Below the pieces are notes generated by a model. The model was not told the DNA's origin, did not search any database, and saw only the letters and a program-made list of their open reading frames with translations. A stretch of 64,000 nucleotides of DNA from NCBI RefSeq assembly GCF_012720115.1, contig NZ_VNWN01000004.1, positions 62,001 to 126,000 on the forward strand, read 5' to 3'. Position numbers and translations under genes: made by a program. Of the stretch, positions 9,160 to 18,177 are shown piece after piece; position 1 is the stretch's first letter; every line of letters begins with the position of its first letter. Source of the stretch: Sneathiella chinensis. GTDB lineage: Bacteria; Pseudomonadota; Alphaproteobacteria; Sneathiellales; Sneathiellaceae.

Positions 9160-10383
9160 ATGGAAGTAACCGCACGGCCGGAAGATCTGGGCTTTTGTAA
9201 ACAGCGTCTTGAAAATATCACAGACTGGATGAAGCGATATGTGGAGGCCGGAAAGCTGCCGGGCGCACAGACGCTGGTCATGCGGGAAGGCGAGGTTGTC
9301 TATTCAAACTGGACAGGTTACCGGGATGTGGAACGGGCGCAGGACTGGACAGGGGATACGATCGCACGGTTCTATTCCATGACCAAGCCGATCACCTCCG
9401 TGGCTCTGATGACCCTGTATGAAAAGGGTCTGTTCCATCTGGATGACCCGATCGAGCGGTTCATCCCGGCCTTTGCCGATATGCGGGTCATGCGGAAAAA
9501 TGCGGTGTCGCTGGATGATACCGAGCCTTGCCGGACCAAGCCGACAATCCATCATCTTCTGACCCACTGTTCCGGGCTGACCTACGACTTCAACAAGGGG
9601 GTTCTGGAAGACGCCTACGCCGAGGAAAAGATGGACTTCATGCCCAACCGCGGCACGCTTGAGGATCAGGTGGAGCGGCTGGCCCGTCTGCCTCTGAAAT
9701 TCGAGCCGGGTACCCGGTGGAACTATGGTGTGTCCACGGATGTGGTGGGCCGACTTGTGGAGGTTATCTCCGGCAAGTCGCTGGATGTCTATCTTCGGGA
9801 AGTCATCCTTGAGCCGTTGGGCATGAAGGATACCCGCTTTGATGTGACGCCGGAAATGGTGGGCCGGTTTGCCTCCTCCTATACGCCGAAGCGCGATGGC
9901 AGCCTGCGTCTTGTTGACCGGGCCGAGGATTCCCTGTTTGCCGAAGGGCGTGTGCAGGGCTTTTCCGGTGGGGGCGGTCTGGTCTCGACCGTGGAAGATT
10001 ATTCAAAATTTGCCGAGATGATCCGTCAGCGCGGGGCGCTGGGAGAAGACGGCCCCCGTATTCTGGGAAGCCGGACCGTCGAGTTCATGATGGAAAATCA
10101 TATGCCGGGCGATTTGGCCTCCATGGGGCAGCCGGTCTTTTCCGAAGTGTCCTTCGAAGGGGTCGGTTTCGGTCTTGGCGGTTGGGTCATGCTGAACCCG
10201 GCCAAGGCGCAGATGCTGGGCACCCCCGGTGATTTCGGCTGGGGCGGTTTGGCCAGCACGGTGTTCTGGGTGGACCCGCTGGAGGACCTGACGGTTGTGT
10301 TCTCGACGCAGCTTCTGCCGTCCAGCTACCATCCGCTCCGCAAGGAAATCCGCGCACTGGTCTATCAGGCGATGATCGACTGA
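9160..10383 (+). CDS. Serine hydrolase, class C beta-lactamase/EstB-like
   Basis: 407 residues, no signal peptide, so cytoplasmic. The S-x-x-K nucleophile motif is FYSMTKPIT (Ser73, Lys76). A YGVSTDVVGRLVE segment supplies the second-motif Tyr, and GWGGLASTVFWVDP stands in the position of the third (HxG-like) motif. The beta-lactamase-related family (PF00144) includes esterases, lactonases and peptidases. The lack of a leader and the WGG motif favour an EstB-like esterase or lactonase over a resistance enzyme. AGGAAAAGGTGG precedes the ATG. It is probably co-transcribed with the upstream FAH-fold gene, and a joint catabolic role is inference. Confidence 0.88.
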   Translation: MEVTARPEDLGFCKQRLENITDWMKRYVEAGKLPGAQTLVMREGEVVYSNWTGYRDVERAQDWTGDTIARFYSMTKPITSVALMTLYEKGLFHLDDPIERFIPAFADMRVMRKNAVSLDDTEPCRTKPTIHHLLTHCSGLTYDFNKGVLEDAYAEEKMDFMPNRGTLEDQVERLARLPLKFEPGTRWNYGVSTDVVGRLVEVISGKSLDVYLREVILEPLGMKDTRFDVTPEMVGRFASSYTPKRDGSLRLVDRAEDSLFAEGRVQGFSGGGGLVSTVEDYSKFAEMIRQRGALGEDGPRILGSRTVEFMMENHMPGDLASMGQPVFSEVSFEGVGFGLGGWVMLNPAKAQMLGTPGDFGWGGLASTVFWVDPLEDLTVVFSTQLLPSSYHPLRKEIRALVYQAMID

Positions 10384-10387
10384 TCGC

Positions 10388-10430
10388 GGGGCCTGCCCGC
10401 ACTCCCCGCCGGGCCTGCCCGCACGGGGAG
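10388..10430 (+). terminator. GC-rich nested hairpin with a direct repeat, possible terminator
   Basis: Immediately after the serine hydrolase stop, GGGCCTGCCCGCAC occurs twice (about 10389-10402 and 10411-10424). ACTCCCCG at 10401-10408 pairs with CGGGGAGT at 10424-10431, enclosing an inner CGGG/CCCG hairpin. No clear T-run follows, so it is not a textbook intrinsic terminator. It may be a transcription or mRNA-stability element separating the hydrolase from zwf. Confidence 0.4.
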
Positions 10431-10473
10431 TTGAACTTGTGGCAGGAATGATCATCTTCCCCTTAGGGAATAA

Positions 10474-10510
10474 TCCTGTAATCTGGTCTTGTCGCGGCCG
10501 GATTACAGGA
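10474..10510. promoter_or_regulatory. Long inverted repeat directly upstream of zwf
   Basis: TCCTGTAATCTGG (10474-10486) is mirrored by CCGGATTACAGGA (10498-10510): 13-bp arms with one mismatch and an 11-nt centre. The repeat ends 14 nt before the zwf start and abuts its Shine-Dalgarno sequence (AAGGGG). The half-sites TGTAAT and ATTACA resemble those of HexR, an RpiR-family regulator of Entner-Doudoroff genes, but are much further apart than in the classic gamma-proteobacterial operator. It could be a protein operator or an mRNA hairpin occluding the RBS. Confidence 0.55.
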
Positions 10511-10524
10511 AAAGGGGATGAAGA

Positions 10525-12003
10525 ATGAGTATCGCACTTGGTGTAAAACCCTTTGAGTTTGTCGTCTTTGGCGGTACCGGCGATCTTGCCATCCGCAAGC
10601 TGATGCCGGCCCTGCTGTTCAGTGAATGCGACAAACGACTTCCCGAGGAAAGTGATATCATTGCCCTTGGCCGGTCAGACCTGTCCCGTGACGACTATAT
10701 CGCCATGGTCCGGGCCGGATGCGTCAAGCATATGGCCGACTATCCCTTTTCCGACGCCGATTGGGACGCTTTCTCCCGGCGCCTCAGTTATCTGCAACTG
10801 GATGCGGATAACGGGCATGATTTTCTCAAGCTGAAAGAAATTCTGGACCGGCGGCGGGACCGGGTGCGGGTCTTTTATCTGGCGACCCATTCCGACCTGT
10901 TTGGGAAAATCGGGGATCAGTTGCATGCGGCTGGGGTGATTACGGACGAGACCCGGATCGTTCTGGAAAAGCCGCTCGGTATGGACCTTGCCACCGCGAA
11001 ACAGGTCAATGAACAGATCGGCAGGAATTTTCGGGAAGACCAGATTTTCAGGATTGATCACTATCTGGGCAAGGAAACGGTTCAGAACCTGATGGTTCTG
11101 CGGTTCGGCAACTCCCTGTTTGAACCGGTTTGGCATCATGGCATGATCGACAGTGTGCAGATCACGGTTGCCGAAACCATCGGGGTTGAAGGCCGGGGCG
11201 ACTATTACGATAAAAGCGGTGCCCTTCGGGATATGATGCAGAACCACCTGATGCAGCTATTGTGTCTTGTGGCGATGGAACCGCCCGCCCATTTCGATCA
11301 GGATGATGTGCGCGATGAAAAACTGAAAGTTCTGAAAAGCCTGCGTCCCCTGTCCGATGCGGATGTGGCGGACAAGACGGTGCGCGGCCAGTATGAACCC
11401 GGCGCCATCGGCGGGTTGGCAACGCCGGGTTATCTAGATGACCTTGCCATCGGGGAAAGCCAGACGGAAACCTTTGCCGCCCTGAAGGCCGAGGTGGAGA
11501 ACTGGCGCTGGACGGGGGTGCCTTTCTATTTGCGGACGGGTAAGCGACTGCGCCGGAAATTTTCGGAAATTGTCATCCAGTTCAAGCCGGTACCCCATCC
11601 CATTTTCAATCAGGCCGCCAGAGGGATAAAGGCAAACCGCCTGATCATCCGGTTGCAGCCGGATGAAGGGATCAAGCTGATCATGACGAGCAAGGTGCCG
11701 GGGCCCGGCGGAATTCGCCTTCAGCAAACGCCGCTGAACCTCAGTTTCTCGGATGTGTTCCGCAGTCGCTCCCCCGAGGCGTATGAGCGTCTTATTCTGG
11801 ATGCGGTGCGGGGGAATTCGACCCTGTTCATGCGGCGGGATGAACTGGAGGCGTCTTGGGCGTGGATCGAACCCATTCTGGACGCCTGGCAGGAGGATCA
11901 GGTTGAGCTTTCCCCGTATCAGGGCGGGACAATGGGGCCGAATGCCTCAACGGCACTGATGGCACGGGATAACCGCACCTGGCATGACGGAGAGGAAACC
12001 TAG
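10525..12003 (+). CDS. zwf: Glucose-6-phosphate 1-dehydrogenase
   Basis: 492 residues, the usual length. It oxidises glucose 6-phosphate to 6-phosphogluconolactone with NAD(P)+ in the cytoplasm. The N-terminal dinucleotide motif VVFGGTGDLAIRKLMPAL and the active-site motif RIDHYLGKE (catalytic His and Lys) are intact, as is EKPLG before it. The ATG at 10525 follows AAGGGGATGAAGA. It is the first gene of zwf-pgl-edd with only 8 nt before pgl, so the first two committed steps and the Entner-Doudoroff dehydratase are co-expressed. The eda aldolase is not in this window. The inverted repeat at 10474-10510 probably controls this operon. Confidence 0.97.
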   Translation: MSIALGVKPFEFVVFGGTGDLAIRKLMPALLFSECDKRLPEESDIIALGRSDLSRDDYIAMVRAGCVKHMADYPFSDADWDAFSRRLSYLQLDADNGHDFLKLKEILDRRRDRVRVFYLATHSDLFGKIGDQLHAAGVITDETRIVLEKPLGMDLATAKQVNEQIGRNFREDQIFRIDHYLGKETVQNLMVLRFGNSLFEPVWHHGMIDSVQITVAETIGVEGRGDYYDKSGALRDMMQNHLMQLLCLVAMEPPAHFDQDDVRDEKLKVLKSLRPLSDADVADKTVRGQYEPGAIGGLATPGYLDDLAIGESQTETFAALKAEVENWRWTGVPFYLRTGKRLRRKFSEIVIQFKPVPHPIFNQAARGIKANRLIIRLQPDEGIKLIMTSKVPGPGGIRLQQTPLNLSFSDVFRSRSPEAYERLILDAVRGNSTLFMRRDELEASWAWIEPILDAWQEDQVELSPYQGGTMGPNASTALMARDNRTWHDGEET

Positions 12004-12011
12004 GGATCATC

Positions 12012-12707
12012 ATGACTGTCCTCACTGAATATCTTTACTCGGCGCGGGAGCAGGTGAATTCTGCCCTTGCGGATTTTGCGGCGGACCGCCTGCAGGACGC
12101 TGTGCGAAAACGGGGCCGGGCCGTGCTGGTGGTGTCTGGCGGTTCAACGCCGGGGCCCATGCTGGAATTGCTCAGCCGTCATGAGGTGGACTGGAAGCAT
12201 GTTGTGGTGTTGCTGTCCGATGAACGCTGGGTGGAGCGGGGCAGCGAGCGCAGCAACGAAGCGATGGTACAGACCTGCCTGTTACAGAACGCAGCGGCAG
12301 AGGCTCGCCTTGTCAGCCTGTATGAGCCGGGGATGGACGCGCAATCAGCCACCGGCACAATAGAAAAGCGGCTTGAGTTCCTGAGAGAGCGCCCGGACGT
12401 TGTCATTCTGGGGATGGGGGAAGACGGGCATACGGCATCGCTGTTCCCCTGCGCCGATGGAATTGAGGCCTTGCTGGACCCGGACCGGGCGGGATTGGTG
12501 GCGCGGGTAATGCCGAAAACCGCACCGGATGAGAGAATGACCCTGACAGCACCAGCGCTGACAAGTGCCCGGCATATGGTGTTGTTTATCACCGGCAGTT
12601 TGAAGCTGGAGATCCTTCAGAAAATTCTGGCGGGGATGAAAACGGCCCCGGTCGGCACGGTCCTTCAACAGGCATCGGGGGAAAAGGCGCTGTTCTGGGC
12701 CGCCTGA
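12012..12707 (+). CDS. pgl: 6-phosphogluconolactonase
   Basis: 231 residues, DevB/SOL type. It hydrolyses 6-phosphogluconolactone to 6-phosphogluconate. The N-terminal [14 protein letters not shown] is the phosphate-binding loop. LLSDERWV and [13 protein letters not shown] are the signature segments, the latter with the conserved Asp and His. It sits between zwf (8 nt upstream) and edd (19 nt downstream), exactly in pathway order. Nothing appears truncated. Confidence 0.96.
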   Translation: MTVLTEYLYSAREQVNSALADFAADRLQDAVRKRGRAVLVVSGGSTPGPMLELLSRHEVDWKHVVVLLSDERWVERGSERSNEAMVQTCLLQNAAAEARLVSLYEPGMDAQSATGTIEKRLEFLRERPDVVILGMGEDGHTASLFPCADGIEALLDPDRAGLVARVMPKTAPDERMTLTAPALTSARHMVLFITGSLKLEILQKILAGMKTAPVGTVLQQASGEKALFWAA

Positions 12708-12726
12708 GCAAGAGAGGCATAGACGG

Positions 12727-14541
12727 ATGGTACGCAAATCAATTCAGGACGTGACCCGGCGCATTGCAGAACGAAGTCGGGAAACCCGCTTGGCCTATCT
12801 GGAACAGATCAAGGCGGCCAGAGAGGCGGGGCCGAACCGGGCGTCGTTATCCTGCGGAAACCTTGCTCATGCCTGCGCGGCGTCACCGGACGCGGTCAAG
12901 GCATTCTACCCGGATAAGGGGGCGGTCAATATCGGGATTGTCTCGGCCTATAACGATATGCTGTCCGCCCATCAACCGTTGAAGGATTACCCGGACCTGA
13001 TCAAGGCGGCAGCCCGCGAAGAAGGGGCCTTCGCCCAGTTCGCAGGCGGGGTTCCCGCCATGTGCGACGGGGTCACGCAGGGGCAGGACGGGATGGATTT
13101 GTCCCTGTTCAGCCGGGATGTCATTGCCATGGCAACCGGGGTTGCCCTCAGCCATAACGTGTTCGATGCGGTGCTTTGCCTTGGGGTGTGCGACAAGATC
13201 GTGCCGGGCCTGCTGATCGGAGCGCTGGCCTTTGGGCATTTGCCGGTGATCTTTGTCCCGGCGGGCCCCATGCCCTCCGGGTTGCCCAATGACGAAAAGG
13301 CCCGCATCCGGCAGGAATTTGCTCGCGGGGCCATCGGGCGGGACGAGCTGTTTGCGGCCGAAAGTGCCTCCTATCACAGTCCGGGGACCTGTACATTTTA
13401 CGGGACCGCCAATACCAACCAGATGTTGATGGAACTGATGGGCCTCCATCTGCCGGGGACGGCTTTTATCAATCCGGGAACGCCCCTTCGCGAGGCCTTG
13501 ACCCGCGAGGCCGCCCGGCGGGCCGTCGCCCTTGCGCGGGATGCTTCCCATCCGCCCCTTGGGCAGCAACTGGACGAGCGGGCCTTTGTCAACGCCGTGG
13601 TCGGGTTGCTGGCCACCGGGGGATCAACGAACCTGACCCTGCATCTTCTGGCCATGGCAAAAGCCGCCGGTATTCATCTGACATGGCAGGATTTTGCCGA
13701 TTTGTCGGAATGCGTTCCGCTGGTGACGCGGATTTATCCCAACGGCAAGGCGGATGTAAACCATTTCCATGCAGCAGGCGGGTTCGCCTTTCTGGTCCGC
13801 ACCTTGTTGGATGAAGGGTACCTGCACGAGGATGTCTCCACCATTGCCGGGGCAGGCTTGCGCCGGTATCAGCAGGAACCCTTCCTTGTTGGGGAGTGTC
13901 TTGAGTGGCGGGACGGGGCCGATACATCGCTTGATCCCGATATTCTTCGCCCGGCATCAGGCCCTTTTCAGCCGACAGGCGGCCTGAAGATGCTGACCGG
14001 CAATCTGGGCCGGTCCATCATCAAGCTTTCCGCGGTCAAGGAACCGCATCGTTTTGTGGAGGCCCCGGCCGCCGTCTTCCGGGATCAGGATGAATTTCTG
14101 TCAGCCTTTGAGGCGGGAAAGCTGCACCGGGATTTTGTGGCGGTTCTTCGAAATCAGGGGCCCAAGGCCAATGGCATGCCGGAACTGCACAAGCTGACCC
14201 CGGCCCTTGGCCTGTTGCAGGATTTGGGATACCGGGTCGCACTGGTGACGGATGGGCGGATGTCCGGGGCGTCTGGCAAGGTGCCAGCGGCCATCCATGT
14301 CAGCCCCGAAGCCCTGAGCGACGGGAATATTGCCCGCATTCGCGATGGGGATGTGATCACGCTGGATGGGGAAAAAGGGGTCTTGCAGGTGCAGGTGGAT
14401 AGAGAGACGCTTGAACGCCGCGGCACAGAGAACCCATCCCCGAACAGGTCGGCCTTCGGGTCCGGGCGGGAATTGTTCGCCGGCATGCGGGAGCGGGTCA
14501 GCTCCGCCGAGACGGGAGCCGTGACCCTGTTTTCCTCATGA
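12727..14541 (+). CDS. edd: Phosphogluconate dehydratase (Entner-Doudoroff)
   Basis: 604 residues, the usual size. It dehydrates 6-phosphogluconate to 2-keto-3-deoxy-6-phosphogluconate using a [4Fe-4S] cluster. IlvD/Edd family features include [19 protein letters not shown] and [13 protein letters not shown], with the cluster cysteines in these two segments and in the [15 protein letters not shown] segment. [17 protein letters not shown] near the C-terminus is the Edd rather than dihydroxy-acid dehydratase form. It is the third gene of the operon. Its last 6 nt overlap the 3' end of the convergent PAS kinase gene, so the two transcripts run into each other. Confidence 0.96.
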   Translation: MVRKSIQDVTRRIAERSRETRLAYLEQIKAAREAGPNRASLSCGNLAHACAASPDAVKAFYPDKGAVNIGIVSAYNDMLSAHQPLKDYPDLIKAAAREEGAFAQFAGGVPAMCDGVTQGQDGMDLSLFSRDVIAMATGVALSHNVFDAVLCLGVCDKIVPGLLIGALAFGHLPVIFVPAGPMPSGLPNDEKARIRQEFARGAIGRDELFAAESASYHSPGTCTFYGTANTNQMLMELMGLHLPGTAFINPGTPLREALTREAARRAVALARDASHPPLGQQLDERAFVNAVVGLLATGGSTNLTLHLLAMAKAAGIHLTWQDFADLSECVPLVTRIYPNGKADVNHFHAAGGFAFLVRTLLDEGYLHEDVSTIAGAGLRRYQQEPFLVGECLEWRDGADTSLDPDILRPASGPFQPTGGLKMLTGNLGRSIIKLSAVKEPHRFVEAPAAVFRDQDEFLSAFEAGKLHRDFVAVLRNQGPKANGMPELHKLTPALGLLQDLGYRVALVTDGRMSGASGKVPAAIHVSPEALSDGNIARIRDGDVITLDGEKGVLQVQVDRETLERRGTENPSPNRSAFGSGRELFAGMRERVSSAETGAVTLFSS

Positions 14542-17500
14542 GGGGGTGGCGCGCGGCAGAAAGATGCTGGCCGTGGTGCCCTGACCGGGTTCGCTTTCCA
14601 GTGTAACAAAGCCGTTGGACTGCTTGGCAAATCCATAGATCATGCTGAGCCCGAGGCCGGTGCCTTTCCCGACCTCTTTCGTGGTGAAGAAAGGTTCGAA
14701 CACATGTTCCAGTGTTGCCGCATCCATTCCCTTGCCGGTATCCTCAACGGACAGGCCCACATATTCCCCTGCCGTAACGTCGTTCAGTTCCAGTGCCTCT
14801 TCTTTTGAAACGGTTCGGTTGAAGGTTCGAATGGTCAGGTTGCCGCCTTCGGGCATGGCATCCCGGGCATTGATACAGAAATTCAGGAGGGAGTTCTCGA
14901 TCTGGCTGGGGTCGGCGAAAATCGGCCAGATGCCGGGGGTATGCTCGAACCGGACAAGGATGGTTTCCCCCAGAAGGCGGTCGATCATGTCCAGCATTTC
15001 AAGGGTCAGGTGATCCAGTTGCAGCATCTGGGGATGCAGGGACTGTTTGCGGGAATAGGCCAGAAGCCGCTGCGTTAGCTGGGCTGCCCGTGTGCTGGAT
15101 CGCTCAATCGCCCGGATGAAAGGGGAAACGGGGGTGTCTTCCGGCAGGGCTTCCTGCAGCAGGTCCACATTGCCAAGGATCACCGCAAGGATGTTGTTGA
15201 AGTCATGGGCAACGCCGCCGGTCAACTGGCCGACGGCCTCCATCTTCTGGGCCTGACGCAGTTGTTGCTCCATCTTGCGGGACCGTTCCTTTGCCTCGAT
15301 CAGGCCGGAAATGTCACGGCCAGCCCCCCGGTAGCCCCTGAACTGTCCCTGATCGTCAAAGATCGGTACGCCGCTGATGGAAATATGCAGCAGGCTGCCG
15401 TCCGTTTTGTGAAGCTGGAAGCGGAAATCGCGAAAGGGTTTGCGGTTCGTCAAATCCCGCTTGTGCTGTTCCCAGTCGGCAGAGGACTGGTCGACGCCGG
15501 AATTGTCCCAGCGTTCCTTGCCAAGGAAGGTTTCTGGTTGGATACCCGCCAGTTTCTGGAAGCGATCCGATACGGAGGTAAAACGCAGATTTTCATCCAT
15601 GGCCCAAAACCAGTCCGATGTGGACAGGGCCGAGGCCTTGAAGTTGGCTTCACTCTCGCGAAGGGCGGCCTCGATCTTGCGGCGGTCGGCAATCTCTTTT
15701 TCCAATTCCCGTGTACGCTCTGCAACCCGGATTTCAAGGCGGTCGTTTGTTTCCTTCAGCAGAAGCTCTGCCTCCTTGATCGGGCTGATATCCGTCAGCC
15801 AGGAAACAATCTTCTCGCGCCCGTCAATCATGATCTTTACCCATGAATTGAGAGCCCAAAAAGGGCTGCCATCGAACCGGGTCAAGTGGACTTCGCGGGC
15901 CATGACCTGTCCGGTTTCAGACACTTCCTCAATCATGGCGTCCCGGTCCGCCAGATCGACCCAGAAGCCCAACGTTGACGTGGTCATCAACTGTTCCATT
16001 GAGCACCCCAACAGGGTGGCGAGGCTTTCATTGACGAATGTGAAGCGGCCTGTGTTGACCTCGGATATACCAACGGAAACGGGACTGGCGGCCAGAATGT
16101 TTCTCAATTGGGTTTCCGAGGCTTCCAGTTCCTTTTGTGCCTCCTTGATCTGGGTCAGGTCATAGAGCCAGAAAACCACTTGGTCCGTATCGCCCAGATT
16201 GAACTGGCGTCCGAAAATATCAGCAGGAAAAGGATCGCTGCCCCGGCGAATAATCCGGGTGTTCATAATTTCCAGATGGCCCGTTTCGCTGATCTCGGTG
16301 AAGAAGGTGCGCCGGTCCTCATCCGAGGCCCAGAATGTGTGCGCCTTTTCCCCAAGCAGGGTCTTCGCCTGCGGGGCAATCAGGTCCTTGAGGCGGCGGT
16401 TGGCAAAGGTGATGGTGCCACATTGTTTGTTGGCAATCCCGACCCCCACCGGGGAGCTGTCCAGAATATGCTGGAAAGCTCGCTCGGTATTCTTGCGTTC
16501 CTGAATTTCCTGCGTCAACTCACGGGTTCGCTCCAGAACCTGCTGTTCCAGCCCCTCTGAAATCTGCTCCAGCCGTTCTTGTGTTTCGACAAGCTCCTTA
16601 ATGTCCGTTGCGATCCCGGCCACTCCAATCACCTCGCCATCCGTCCCATTGACGGGAAACTTGACGGTCAGGGTGGGCTGTTCGTCTGCCTGATACCGGA
16701 AATCTTCGCGGAAGGTGAGGGGGCGGTTCGCGGCGGCAACCTGTTGGTCGTGGCCCCGGAGCTGGCGGGCGATGTCATCCGGGAAAATCTCGAAATCGTC
16801 CTTACCAAGGATCTTGTCGCCATCCATGCCATATTTTTTGCCGGCATGATTGCCCGCCAGCAAGTAGCGCCCTTCCATATCCTTCATGAAGACATAGGCG
16901 GGACTGTTGTCAATGACAGCCCGAAGCATGTTTTCCGATTGTCGCCATTTCCGTTCTGCCTGCCGGAGGTCTGAAATATCCAGCAGGACACCGATCAGGC
17001 CGGTGGTGGCCCCGGCGTTGTCAGTCAGGACCGACTTGTGAAATAACACATCCCGCACCGTACCATCGGCAAAGCATACTTTGCTTTCATAGACTTGCCG
17101 CCCGCCTGCTGCGAACAATTCATCATCCGCTTTTCTGTATGTATCAGCCAGATTGGGGGCGGAAATGTCATGGACGCTCTTGCCGATGAGGTCCTGCCGG
17201 GCAAGGCCGATGCTGTTCAGGAATTCCTCGTTGCATCCCGTATAGATGTGGTCCGTGTTCTTGATGAAGACCGGCGCAGGAATGCTTTCCAGAAGGGTCT
17301 GCCCAAGGTCTGTCAGGCCGTGCAGGGGAAGGGGCATGTCCGGGGCGGGGCCTGCAGGTTTGACAAAGACGAGGACCGTGTTGTTTTCGGTTGCGCAGAG
17401 CAGGTCGACAATCCTCTCTCCGCCGGAGTTCGGACCAGGAAGGACAAGACCGGGAACGCGAAATTTTTGCCCTTCCTCGGTATGCGCGGCGATGGCTTTG

Positions 17501-17673
17501 CGGAGCCGTCCCATATCGGCAGGCGAGAGCAGGCGGTCAAGCGGCATGCCGTCGCAGGGCTGGCCACCAACATGTTTCTGAAAGGCCGGGGAGCCGTCAA
17601 GAAGTGTCCCGTCCCTGTCCAGCAGGAAGGCAGGCTCATCTGTCAGGGCGAGCAGGGTCTCCGGTTTTAGCAT
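14536..17673 (-). CDS. Soluble multi-PAS sensor histidine kinase
   Basis: About 1045 residues and no transmembrane segment. Roughly six PAS/PAC modules follow one another (starts near [50 protein letters not shown] and [10 protein letters not shown]), several linked by coiled coils such as [16 protein letters not shown]. The kinase core is of the HDFNN type ([11 protein letters not shown], predicted His823), with ATPase motifs [20 protein letters not shown] and [12 protein letters not shown]. No receiver domain is attached. I chose the ATG at 17673 because the first PAS starts soon after; an in-frame start lies 33 codons upstream. It is divergent from a peptide ABC operon across about 500 nt. 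The ligand and partner regulator are unknown. Confidence 0.9.
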   Translation of the reverse strand: MLKPETLLALTDEPAFLLDRDGTLLDGSPAFQKHVGGQPCDGMPLDRLLSPADMGRLRKAIAAHTEEGQKFRVPGLVLPGPNSGGERIVDLLCATENNTVLVFVKPAGPAPDMPLPLHGLTDLGQTLLESIPAPVFIKNTDHIYTGCNEEFLNSIGLARQDLIGKSVHDISAPNLADTYRKADDELFAAGGRQVYESKVCFADGTVRDVLFHKSVLTDNAGATTGLIGVLLDISDLRQAERKWRQSENMLRAVIDNSPAYVFMKDMEGRYLLAGNHAGKKYGMDGDKILGKDDFEIFPDDIARQLRGHDQQVAAANRPLTFREDFRYQADEQPTLTVKFPVNGTDGEVIGVAGIATDIKELVETQERLEQISEGLEQQVLERTRELTQEIQERKNTERAFQHILDSSPVGVGIANKQCGTITFANRRLKDLIAPQAKTLLGEKAHTFWASDEDRRTFFTEISETGHLEIMNTRIIRRGSDPFPADIFGRQFNLGDTDQVVFWLYDLTQIKEAQKELEASETQLRNILAASPVSVGISEVNTGRFTFVNESLATLLGCSMEQLMTTSTLGFWVDLADRDAMIEEVSETGQVMAREVHLTRFDGSPFWALNSWVKIMIDGREKIVSWLTDISPIKEAELLLKETNDRLEIRVAERTRELEKEIADRRKIEAALRESEANFKASALSTSDWFWAMDENLRFTSVSDRFQKLAGIQPETFLGKERWDNSGVDQSSADWEQHKRDLTNRKPFRDFRFQLHKTDGSLLHISISGVPIFDDQGQFRGYRGAGRDISGLIEAKERSRKMEQQLRQAQKMEAVGQLTGGVAHDFNNILAVILGNVDLLQEALPEDTPVSPFIRAIERSSTRAAQLTQRLLAYSRKQSLHPQMLQLDHLTLEMLDMIDRLLGETILVRFEHTPGIWPIFADPSQIENSLLNFCINARDAMPEGGNLTIRTFNRTVSKEEALELNDVTAGEYVGLSVEDTGKGMDAATLEHVFEPFFTTKEVGKGTGLGLSMIYGFAKQSNGFVTLESEPGQGTTASIFLPRATPS

Positions 17674-18177
17674 GGGGAGGCCCGCCTGTATTTGATTATT
17701 CGCTCTGCTGATTCGGGAAACAGAATGCTTAAATTCGCTAATAAATACATAGTCTGCTGTACAATCACACAACTCTGATGATCTGTTTGCCCGGCATTTC
17801 CGTTGGGGTTTTCCGGCTTTTGAGGCAATGTTAAATTACAACTTCGAGGATTGCGATTATTTTATCCTTTGTTAGTGAAGAATTCAGGGTGCGAGAAGGG
17901 CGTTGAAAATACCTTTTCGATAGATTTCTGCCATTTTGCGGCACGTATAACAACTTTTAATAAAAATATTTTTTAGCTTTTTCTACCAAAATGTCTTAAT
18001 TAACATATTACTATTGACGGAATGGTTTGTTCGTTAGTTTTATATCCTGAGTTGTCCTGTAAGGGACAGGTTCCGTTTTGTAAGAACCCGCATGGGTAGC
18101 AGGCTGTCGTTCGGTCCTTGTTACCTGACATAAGGGGTCGTAGAATTTTAACCTTCAACTTGCAAAGGGAGGCAAGA
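17674..18177. promoter_or_regulatory. AT-rich 504-nt divergent intergenic region
   Basis: No convincing gene is present. The stretch from about 17820 to 18050 is clearly more AT-rich than the rest of the window, with several T- and A-tracts. A candidate promoter toward the peptide transporter is TTGACG at 18014-18019 with TTTTAT at 18038-18043 (18-nt spacer). A short inverted repeat CCTGT-AAGGG-ACAGG lies at 18056-18070 in the presumed 5' leader. Signals for the divergent PAS kinase must also lie here, but I cannot place them. Confidence 0.45.

Noticed and set aside
9160-10383. Beta-lactamase resistance gene
   Set aside because: No signal peptide, and an EstB-like WGG motif where resistance enzymes have KTG. 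The fold alone does not imply antibiotic hydrolysis.
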